Source: CAYLHS01 sp964383535 (GTDB taxonomy: Bacteria > Actinomycetota > Acidimicrobiia > Spongiisociales > UBA4744). From it: DNA of 6,934 nt. Under the pieces are notes generated by a model that searched no databases, had not been told where the DNA came from, and saw nothing but the letters and a program-made list of their open reading frames with translations. The position numbers were made by a program, and so were the translations under genes. The DNA is taken from positions 1-6,934 of the forward strand of contig CAYLHS010000097.1 in NCBI GenBank assembly GCA_964383535.1, read 5' to 3'. Positions 1-5,447 of this stretch are shown one piece after another (within the stretch, counting starts at the first letter, position 1; each line of letters starts with the position of its first letter).

Positions 1-144
1 AACGATCGAGCGCAGCGCGGCGAGGAACGTTTCTTGGACAACGTCCTCGGCGAGGTGCCGGTCGCCAAGGAGGCGGTAGCCGAGCGTGTACACACCGTCA
101 GCCGTGCGGTCAAACAGGTCGAGGATTGTTGCGTTGCTGGTCAC
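1..144 (-). CDS. ECF-type RNA polymerase sigma factor, N-terminal fragment (gene continues past the left edge)
   Basis: The minus strand encodes 48 codons starting at GTG 144-142. The protein begins (M)TSNATILDLFDRTADGVY and continues with YRLLGDRHLAEDVVQETFLA (residues 23-42). That segment is the conserved sigma region 2 helix of extracytoplasmic-function sigma-70 factors, which binds core polymerase and contacts the -10 element. Region 4 lies outside the window, so the subgroup and any fused sensor domain cannot be seen. The start is well fixed: an in-frame TGA lies at 156-154, GTG 144 is the first start codon after it, and a GAGGAG ribosome-binding site (155-150) sits 5 nt upstream. The gene is divergent from carA across a 137-bp gap to the leader ORF. 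Nothing seen suggests that it regulates carAB. The family call is firm; the regulon is unknown. Confidence 0.88.
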   Translation of the reverse strand, partial: MTSNATILDLFDRTADGVYTLGYRLLGDRHLAEDVVQETFLAALRSIV

Positions 145-149
145 TCGGG

Positions 150-155
150 CTCCTC
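150..155 (-). promoter_or_regulatory. Ribosome-binding site of the ECF sigma factor
   Basis: Read on the minus strand this is GAGGAG, with 5 nt to the GTG start at 144-142. Together with the in-frame TGA just upstream (156-154) it decides the start codon. Confidence 0.75.
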
Positions 156-203
156 ACCAGGCGAGTCTATTGGCTCGTCTCCATAGGGATGCGGGGCGAC
201 GCC

Positions 204-231
204 ATGACAACGCCACACCCCCTGCTACGCT
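204..231 (+). promoter_or_regulatory. Candidate promoter of the leader-carA-carB transcript
   Basis: A -35-like ATGACA (204-209, one mismatch to TTGACA) is followed 16 nt later by TACGCT (226-231). TACGCT fits the actinobacterial TANNNT -10 pattern and has an extended -10 TGC (223-225) directly before it. A start 6-8 nt downstream of the -10 would fall near 238-240, right at the foot of the PyrR hairpin at 241. The hairpin would then form the very 5' end of the mRNA. The elements are visible, but promoter use is inferred. On the other strand, bases 205-210 read TTGTCA and could be a -35 for the divergent sigma gene; no convincing -10 was found for that. Confidence 0.45.
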
Positions 232-240
232 GCCGACTGG

Positions 241-276
241 TCCTTTAAGGGCCGGTCCTGTGAGGCCGGAAAGGAG
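241..276 (+). promoter_or_regulatory. PyrR-binding RNA hairpin overlapping a Shine-Dalgarno sequence (pyrimidine-responsive leader)
   Basis: The lower stem is TCCTTT (241-246) pairing with AAAGGA (270-275). A 5-nt purine-rich bulge AAGGG (247-251) lies on the 5' side only. The upper stem pairs CCGGUC (252-257) with GGCCGG (264-269) through one U-G pair and closes on the hexaloop CUGUGA (258-263). The core GGUCCUGUGAGGCC matches the known PyrR site consensus ARUCCNGNGAGGYU everywhere except the outermost A-U pair, which is here a compensating G-C pair. The purine bulge on the 5' side is also typical of PyrR sites. The 3' arm is the Shine-Dalgarno AAAGGAG (270-276) for GTG 282, so the folded form hides it. 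Known PyrR binds such loops with UMP. In mycobacteria such sites next to the start codon act on translation, and that mode is inferred here. No pyrR gene lies in the window. Confidence 0.85.
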
Positions 277-281
277 CACAC

Positions 282-368
282 GTGCACGGCACAAACGGTA
301 GGCACCCACCGATCGATGGATTCCCTGGTTTCCGGCTCGACGTTCTCGCGTCGGGACTCAGGCGATGA
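282..368 (+). CDS. Short leader ORF (28 codons) overlapping the carA start
   Basis: GTG 282-284 lies 5 nt after the strong Shine-Dalgarno AAAGGAG (270-276) and opens a 28-codon frame that ends at TGA 366-368. The peptide starts VHGTNGRHPP and ends LASGLRR. Its stop overlaps the carA start as ATGA (365-368), the classic arrangement for translational coupling. The strong ribosome-binding site next to the PyrR hairpin serves this frame, because carA lies in a different frame with only a weak site of its own. I recognise no domain; the peptide has no signal sequence or membrane helix and is probably not itself functional. Its likely role is to bring ribosomes to carA under PyrR control. It ends in two arginine codons (AGG CGA). 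It could be a remnant of a lost upstream gene, but it does not resemble the start of PyrR. Translation is inferred. Confidence 0.6.
   Translation: MHGTNGRHPPIDGFPGFRLDVLASGLRR
336..355 (+). promoter_or_regulatory. Hairpin covering the weak carA ribosome-binding site
   Basis: CTCGACG (336-342) can pair with CGTCGGG (349-355), including one U-G pair, around the loop TTCTCG. The only plausible carA Shine-Dalgarno, GGGA (353-356, 8 nt before ATG 365), has its three Gs inside the 3' arm. The hairpin lies within the leader ORF, so ribosomes translating the leader to its stop at 366-368 would melt it. The pairing is visible; its role in coupling is inferred. There is no U tract, so it is not an intrinsic terminator. 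Confidence 0.45.
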
Positions 369-1513
369 ACGGGCTCCTGGTTGCAGCAGACGGGGCGACG
401 TTCCGGGGCACGTCGATAGGTGCCGACGGGATCACCACGGGCGAAGTGGTGTTCAACACGTCCATGACCGGCTACCAGGAGATCCTCACAGACCCTTCCT
501 ATTCCGGTCAGGTGGTGGTCCTCACTACCTCGCATGTGGGCAACTACGGGGTCTGCGGCAGAGATGCACAGGCCGCGAGGTCCTACGCCTCAGGTCTCAT
601 CGTCCGATCTCTCTCACGTCGCCACTCGAATCCACGGGCGGATGGCGGCCTCGCCACCTACCTGCGTGAGAACGGGATCGTCGCGATGAGTGACGTCGAC
701 ACACGCCGGCTGACTCGTCACATTCGCGACCATGGCGCGCAGTTGGTCGCGATGGGGAGCGGAGCCACCGAATCGGAACTGCGTGACGCCGTCTCAGCCG
801 CGCCGAGCATCGAGGGGAGGGACCTTGCGTCCCTCGTCACGACATCGAGACGATATGTCGCGGTGGCGCACGGCACCAGGCGGGGACGAGTGGTAGCCAT
901 CGATTTGGGAATGAAGCGGGACATCGTCGAGCACTTGACGACGAAAGGCCTCGACGTCGACGTGGTTCCTGCAACCACGTCGGTCGCCGAGATTCGCGCT
1001 GGCGATCCGGATGGTGTGTTCATCTCGAACGGACCCGGTGACCCCGCGCCGCTGGAATCCACCATCGCAACGGTACGGGGTCTCATCGGCGAGCTGCCGG
1101 TGTTCGGGATCTGTCTCGGCCATCAGGTGCTGGGCCTTGCACTCGGGGCCGACACCTTCAAGTTGCCGTTTGGACACCACGGTGGAAACCACCCTGTCCG
1201 CGACCTCCAGGACGGTCGAGTCCGGATCACCGCCCACAACCATGGGTTTGCCGTCGACCTGTGGTCGCTCACCGATCGGCCTGCACCTGGTCGTTCCGGG
1301 CTGGTCGCACCCGACATGCTGCCTGATGAAGTCACGACGCCGTTCGGTCGAGTGATCCCCACCCACCAGAATCTCAACGATGGCACGCTGGAGGGACTGG
1401 CCTGCGTCGACGTTCCCGCGTTCGGCGTGCAGTACCACCCTGAGGCCGCACCCGGGCCGCACGATGCGGCGCACCTGTTCGACCGGTTCTGCGACCTGAT
1501 GGGGGTGTGTTGA
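365..1513 (+). CDS. carA: Carbamoyl-phosphate synthase, small (glutaminase) subunit
   Basis: This 382-residue subunit hydrolyses glutamine and passes ammonia to CarB for carbamoyl-phosphate synthesis, the shared precursor of pyrimidines and arginine. The N-terminal CarA domain (about 1-155) carries the hallmark NTSMTGYQEILTDPSYSGQ (31-49) and HVGNYG (57-62). The C-terminal class I glutamine amidotransferase domain (about 174-380) has SNGPGDPAP (221-229), the nucleophile Cys250 in GICLGHQ, HNHGFAV (291-297), and catalytic His358 and Glu360 in QYHPEA. All key residues are present and the length is normal for the family. ATG 365 is the right start because MNGLLVAADG aligns with usual CarA N-termini. 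It has no strong ribosome-binding site and overlaps the stop of the leader ORF (ATGA), so translation probably depends on coupling. Its own stop overlaps the carB start by one base. The PyrR-type hairpin upstream predicts repression by UMP. Confidence 0.97.
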   Translation: MNGLLVAADGATFRGTSIGADGITTGEVVFNTSMTGYQEILTDPSYSGQVVVLTTSHVGNYGVCGRDAQAARSYASGLIVRSLSRRHSNPRADGGLATYLRENGIVAMSDVDTRRLTRHIRDHGAQLVAMGSGATESELRDAVSAAPSIEGRDLASLVTTSRRYVAVAHGTRRGRVVAIDLGMKRDIVEHLTTKGLDVDVVPATTSVAEIRAGDPDGVFISNGPGDPAPLESTIATVRGLIGELPVFGICLGHQVLGLALGADTFKLPFGHHGGNHPVRDLQDGRVRITAHNHGFAVDLWSLTDRPAPGRSGLVAPDMLPDEVTTPFGRVIPTHQNLNDGTLEGLACVDVPAFGVQYHPEAAPGPHDAAHLFDRFCDLMGVC

Positions 1514-4500
1514 TGCCGCGCAGGAACGACATCGAGTCCATTCTCCTCATCGGATCGGGTCCGATCGTCATAGGTCAGGCCTCAGAGTTCGACTACTCGG
1601 GAACGCAGGCAGCGAAGGTGCTGCGAGCGAGCGGCTACCGGGTGATCCTGATCAACTCGAACCCGGCGACGATCATGACTGACCCTGAGTTCGCCGACGC
1701 GACCTATGTCGAACCGATCACACCCGAGATGGTCGAACGGATCATCGCAAAGGAACGACCGGACGCCGTGCTGCCAACGCTTGGCGGCCAGACCGCGCTG
1801 AACGTCGCTGCCGACCTGGCACGCAGTGGCGTTCTCGACCGGTACGGGGTCGAGCTGATCGGCGCCGGACTCGACGCGATCGAGAAGGCAGAGGACCGTG
1901 GCCGGTTCGCCGAGACGATGGCGTCGATCGGCCTCGCCACGCCACGAGCCGGGTACGCACGATCGCTCGATGAGGCCGTCCAGATCGCGCACAACATCGG
2001 GTTCCCCGTGATGGTCCGGCCGTCGTTCATCCTCGGTGGCGGGGGTACCGGAATCGCGTTCGATCCCGAGGAGTTCATCGCCACCGCACGGGCAGGGTTC
2101 GCTGCGTCACCGATCAGAGAGATCCTCGTCGAGGAGTCGCTCGAGGGCTGGAAGGAGTTCGAGCTCGAAGTGATGCGCGACGGAGCCGACAACGCGGTGA
2201 TTGTCTGCTCGATCGAGAACCTCGACCCGATGGGGGTGCACACGGGCGACTCGATCACCGTCGCGCCGATCCAGACGCTCTCGGACCGCGAATACCAGGC
2301 GATGAGGGACGACGCCATCGCAGTGCTCCGTGCGGTCGGGGTGGTCGCGGGAGGGTCGAATGTCCAGTTCGCGGTCGACCCCGAAACGGGCAAGAGGCTG
2401 GTCATCGAGATGAATCCGCGCGTGAGTCGTTCGTCGGCGCTCGCGTCCAAGGCGACCGGTTTCCCGATCGCCAAGATCGCCGCACAACTCGCCGTCGGCT
2501 TCACACTCGACGAAATCGCAAACGACATCACGGGGGTCACTCCTGCGAGCTTCGAGCCGGCGCTCGACTACACGGTCGTGAAGGCGCCTCGATTCGACTT
2601 CGCGAAGTTCCCCGCAGCATCCAGCACCCTGGGGACGACGATGCGCAGTGTGGGGGAGGCGATGGCGATCGGTCGTTCGTTTCCTGAGGCGCTCCAGAAG
2701 GTGCTCCGCAGCCTCGAGCAGAACCGGTTCGGCCTGAACGCGGATGTGGGCGAGCTTCCCGTGCGTGAGTTGAGCGATGCGGACGTGCGTCGGTTGATCT
2801 CGACACCGACCCCTGATCGGATCTTCCAAGTGGGTGAGGCGTTGCGGCGTGGTTTCGATGTGACGGAGGTCTCGGCCATGTCCGGCTACGACCTTTGGTT
2901 CGTCGATCAGATCGCCGAGATCATCGAGGTCCGTGCCGAGCTCGAGTCGGAAGGTATGGCTGTCGATTCGATCCGGTTAGCGAAACGATGGGGGTTCTCT
3001 GACGCCCAGCTCGCCTATCTGTGGGGCCGTTCGGAGGGCGAGGTGCGAGCGATGCGGCACGGTGCAGGGATAGCGAGGACGTTCAAGACGGTCGATACGT
3101 GCGCCGCTGAATTCGAAGCGACGACCCCCTACCTGTATGGGACGTTCGAAGAGGAAGACGAGGTGCCGTCGGCGGCGAAGCCGAGAGTGCTGGTGCTCGG
3201 TTCGGGCCCGAACCGGATCGGTCAGGGAGTTGAGTTCGACTACTGCTGTGTCCATGCGGCGTTCGCGTTGCGTGAGGCGGGCTACGAGACGGTCATGATG
3301 AACTGCAACCCGGAGACCGTCTCCACCGACTACGACACGTCGGCCCGCCTCTACTTCGAGCCGCTCACCGTCGAGGACGTCCTCGCTGTGGTCGATGCGG
3401 AACGACCCGAGGCGGTGGTCGTGCAGTTGGGTGGCCAGACCCCCCTCAACCTCGCAGCGGCGCTGGCCGATGCTGGGGTGCCGATCGCCGGGACGTCGCC
3501 GGATTCGATCGACCTCGCTGAGGACAGGGAGCGATTCTCGGCGCTGTGTCGCCGGCTCGGCATCCTGCAGCCACCGAATGGCATCGCCACCGGGCGTCTC
3601 GCGGCACAGGAGGTGGTCGATAGAGTCGGCCTGCCAGTGGTGGTCCGTCCTTCCTACGTCCTTGGCGGTCGCGGCATGCGGATCATCTATTCGTTCGATG
3701 AGCTGACCACGTATCTGGAGGGTCTCTACGGCGACGTTGCAGGCCGCCGATTCGCAGAGGTCCCACTGCTCATCGACCGGTTTCTCGAGTCGGCGGTCGA
3801 GGTCGATGTCGATGCCCTGTACGACGGCGAGGAGCTGCTCGTGGGTGGCGTCATGGAACACGTCGAAGAGGCGGGCGTCCACTCAGGAGATTCGGCGTGT
3901 GTCATCCCGCCGCCCACGCTGTCGGAGGCGGCGATGGCGACGATGTTGGAGCACACCCGTGATCTCGCACGGGAGATGTCTGTGCGGGGGTTGATGAACG
4001 TGCAGTTCGCCGTGAGAGGCGACGAGGTGTACATCATCGAGGCGAATCCGAGAGCGTCGCGCACCGTTCCGTTCGTTTCGAAGGCGAGTGGGGTTCCACT
4101 CGCGAAGGCGGCGGCGAGGGTGATGATGGGCTCGTCGATCGCGGACCTGCGCTCCGAAGGGCTGCTGTCTGATCGTTCCGACATGTCGTTCACCGCTGTG
4201 AAGGAGGCGGTGCTGCCATGGGGTCACTTCCCCGAGCAGGATTCGGTACTGGGACCGGAGATGCGAGCCACTGGTGAGGTGATGGGCATCGGATCTGATG
4301 CGGGAGTCGCCTACGCGAAAGCACTGCTGGCTGCGGGGCATCGGCTCCCCGAAAAGGGGACGGTTCTCATCACGCTTGCCGACCGGGACAAGCCGCTCGG
4401 GCTCGCCGTCGCACAGGCGTTCCAGCTTCTCGGTTTCGAGATCATGGCGACTCCCGGGACCGCTCGGTTCTTGGAGCACCATGCCGTCCCCGTTGCGACC

Positions 4501-4797
4501 GTCCAGAAAGTGGGGGAGGGCGACGTCGACACGGCGACGGTCATCGAGTCGGGCAGGGTGCAGTTGGTCATCAACACGCCTCGCGGTGGGAGAGCCCGAA
4601 GCGACGGCGGTCTCATCCGCCGGGCCTCCCGTCGCCTCGGTATCCCGTGTGTGACAACGCTCCAAGGCGCGCTTCAGGTGGCGCGTTCGTTGCGTTCAGG
4701 TGATGCGACGCTCGAACCGAGGAGTCTCCAGGACTGGCACGAAGAGCAGCTGCGCGATTCGGTAGCGGACAAGGCAGGAGTGGGCTCGGTGGGCTAG
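1513..4797 (+). CDS. carB: Carbamoyl-phosphate synthase, large (ammonia) subunit
   Basis: This 1,094-residue synthetase uses bicarbonate, ammonia from CarA and two ATP to make carbamoyl phosphate. The first ATP-grasp half (about 1-400, carboxyphosphate) has IGSGPIVIGQ (13-22), GVHTGDS (241-247) and metal ligands Glu299 and Asn301 in IEMNPRVSRSSAL. An oligomerisation segment follows (about 400-550). The second ATP-grasp half (about 556-940) repeats the pattern with LGSGPNRIGQGVEFDY (562-577), GVHSGDS (788-794), and Glu843 and Asn845 in IEANPRASR. The C-terminal MGS-like allosteric domain (about 948-1075) carries ATPGTA (979-984) and NTPRGG (1021-1026), the area where UMP and other effectors bind in E. 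coli CarB. The start chosen is ATG 1513 (MPRRNDIES), which overlaps the carA stop as TGATG and has GGGGG (1501-1505) 7 nt upstream. In-frame GTG 1507 and TTG 1510 would add only two residues. The gene is intact, with no frameshift. Confidence 0.98.
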   Translation: MPRRNDIESILLIGSGPIVIGQASEFDYSGTQAAKVLRASGYRVILINSNPATIMTDPEFADATYVEPITPEMVERIIAKERPDAVLPTLGGQTALNVAADLARSGVLDRYGVELIGAGLDAIEKAEDRGRFAETMASIGLATPRAGYARSLDEAVQIAHNIGFPVMVRPSFILGGGGTGIAFDPEEFIATARAGFAASPIREILVEESLEGWKEFELEVMRDGADNAVIVCSIENLDPMGVHTGDSITVAPIQTLSDREYQAMRDDAIAVLRAVGVVAGGSNVQFAVDPETGKRLVIEMNPRVSRSSALASKATGFPIAKIAAQLAVGFTLDEIANDITGVTPASFEPALDYTVVKAPRFDFAKFPAASSTLGTTMRSVGEAMAIGRSFPEALQKVLRSLEQNRFGLNADVGELPVRELSDADVRRLISTPTPDRIFQVGEALRRGFDVTEVSAMSGYDLWFVDQIAEIIEVRAELESEGMAVDSIRLAKRWGFSDAQLAYLWGRSEGEVRAMRHGAGIARTFKTVDTCAAEFEATTPYLYGTFEEEDEVPSAAKPRVLVLGSGPNRIGQGVEFDYCCVHAAFALREAGYETVMMNCNPETVSTDYDTSARLYFEPLTVEDVLAVVDAERPEAVVVQLGGQTPLNLAAALADAGVPIAGTSPDSIDLAEDRERFSALCRRLGILQPPNGIATGRLAAQEVVDRVGLPVVVRPSYVLGGRGMRIIYSFDELTTYLEGLYGDVAGRRFAEVPLLIDRFLESAVEVDVDALYDGEELLVGGVMEHVEEAGVHSGDSACVIPPPTLSEAAMATMLEHTRDLAREMSVRGLMNVQFAVRGDEVYIIEANPRASRTVPFVSKASGVPLAKAAARVMMGSSIADLRSEGLLSDRSDMSFTAVKEAVLPWGHFPEQDSVLGPEMRATGEVMGIGSDAGVAYAKALLAAGHRLPEKGTVLITLADRDKPLGLAVAQAFQLLGFEIMATPGTARFLEHHAVPVATVQKVGEGDVDTATVIESGRVQLVINTPRGGRARSDGGLIRRASRRLGIPCVTTLQGALQVARSLRSGDATLEPRSLQDWHEEQLRDSVADKAGVGSVG

Positions 4798-4798
4798 T

Positions 4799-5347
4799 TC
4801 AGGAACCGACGGGCACCTTGTCCGGTTCGGGATCCAGGGGTTCCGGCGGTGGCCGGAATCGCGGAACCCGTCTGAGGCGTGCGAGTTGGACTGCACCAAC
4901 GGTGACGATCGCCGCTGCGATGAAGAGACGGAGATCGAGCAGACGGCCTGATCGACCGGTGAGCACGAGAAACACCCACGTGAGGAGGCCTGTCGAGAGC
5001 GACATCTGGACCGCGCTGGTGAACGCGTCTCGTACCTCCGCCCGCGGCATCCCAGAACGCCGGGCCCGCACCCACGGCGTGATCACCGTTGGGAGGAACA
5101 CGATGAACACGGCCCACACGATCGCAAGCGTGAGTGATTCGCCGGGTGTCGTGATCGCTGCACTGAAGCGAAAACCGGCAGTCACGATGCCCGCGACCGC
5201 GGCGAGAGTGAAGAGGGCCCGCGCGAAGACCTCGAACAGATTGCCGTTGATCACCCGACCGTGGCGGTGGAACACTCGCAGCGTTCCGACCAGGAACAGG
5301 ATCGAGATGATCCCGACCACTCGTACGGTTTCAGTCAGCAGCGACAC
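4799..5347 (-). CDS. Small multi-pass membrane protein of unknown function
   Basis: I do not recognise a family. From GTG 5347-5345 the protein has 182 residues with about five hydrophobic helices: roughly 8-24 (VRVVGIISILFLVGT), 43-60, 72-93 (LTLAIVWAVFIVFLPTVITP), 112-130 and 139-156. Arginine-rich loops (RVFHRHGR, RARRSGMPRAEVR) suggest cytoplasmic turns. The tail is soluble and proline-rich (RFRPPPEPLDPEPDK). No catalytic motif or transporter signature is visible. The start is uncertain. TTG 5353 is 2 codons upstream, GTG 5407 would give 202 residues, and ATG 5488 would run 41 bp into the divergent hydrolase gene. None has a clear ribosome-binding site. GTG 5347 is chosen because it sits just before the first hydrophobic helix. 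The stop (TGA, 4801-4799) lies one base from the carB stop on the opposite strand. Confidence 0.7.
   Translation of the reverse strand: MSLLTETVRVVGIISILFLVGTLRVFHRHGRVINGNLFEVFARALFTLAAVAGIVTAGFRFSAAITTPGESLTLAIVWAVFIVFLPTVITPWVRARRSGMPRAEVRDAFTSAVQMSLSTGLLTWVFLVLTGRSGRLLDLRLFIAAAIVTVGAVQLARLRRVPRFRPPPEPLDPEPDKVPVGS
4838..4869 (+). terminator. GC-rich hairpin 3' of carB, possible U-less terminator
   Basis: Two alternative folds lie about 40-70 nt after the carB stop. In one, GGGTTCCG (4838-4845) pairs perfectly with CGGAACCC (4862-4869). In the other, GGTTCCGG (4839-4846) pairs with CCGGAATC (4853-4860), with one G-U pair and a 6-nt loop. No run of T follows. The sequence also encodes the proline-rich tail of the convergent membrane protein, so the palindrome may only reflect codon choice. 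It is the best terminator-like structure near the end of carB. Function is uncertain. Confidence 0.3.
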
Positions 5348-5411
5348 ATTCAACCGTATCAGCGTGTCCCGTGTAAGTGGTGAACCAAGGGTGGCGGGTA
5401 GCGACACGTTC
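5340..5411. repeat. Pair of 12-bp direct repeats, 60 bp apart, between divergent genes
   Basis: AGCGACACATTC (5340-5351) and AGCGACACGTTC (5400-5411) match at 11 of 12 bases and start exactly 60 bp apart. Between them, GTGTC (5364-5368) is an inverted copy of the GACAC core. Each copy read on the minus strand contains a GTG that could start the membrane protein (5347 and 5407). The pair could be binding sites for a regulator of the two divergent genes, a small duplication, or chance. Apart from these repeats, I see no clear promoter in the gap 5348-5447. Confidence 0.35.
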
Positions 5412-5447
5412 GTGCCAAGATGCGCCCGGGATCGAGAAGGTACGGCA

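Noticed and set aside
281..292. CGTGCACG palindrome and GTGC/GCAC mini-hairpin around the leader start codon
   Set aside because: The stem is 4 bp with a 3-nt loop and competes poorly with the PyrR hairpin next to it; likely chance.
86..301. Plus-strand frame crossing the start of the sigma gene and the PyrR hairpin
   Set aside because: It overlaps the sigma factor antisense and the regulatory hairpin. Its product is low-complexity Arg/Pro-rich with no sensible start site.
277..364. Intrinsic terminator between the PyrR hairpin and carA, as in attenuation-type pyr leaders
   Set aside because: No GC hairpin followed by a T tract was found. The 336-355 stem is followed by ACTCAGGCG, so transcription attenuation of the Bacillus type is not supported.
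316..669. Plus-strand frame overlapping the start of carA
   Set aside because: It is out of frame with carA, which has unmistakable family sequence from residue 1. The product has no motif.
1507..1512. Earlier carB starts GTG 1507 and TTG 1510
   Set aside because: ATG 1513 has the GGGGG site at 7 nt, gives the usual MPRR N-terminus and makes the typical TGATG overlap.
1704..2540. Long open frame on the minus strand opposite carB (similar ones at 2107-2829, 2977-3882, 3883-4665)
   Set aside because: They lie wholly antisense to an intact carB with every family motif. Their products are Arg/Ser/Pro-rich with no recognisable motif, as expected of shadow frames in GC-rich DNA.
4818..5447. Upstream extension of the hydrolase frame, which could suggest a fusion protein
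   Set aside because: The extension is antisense to the membrane protein and encodes a basic Arg/Thr-rich sequence without motif. The family fold and a good ribosome-binding site begin at ATG 5448.
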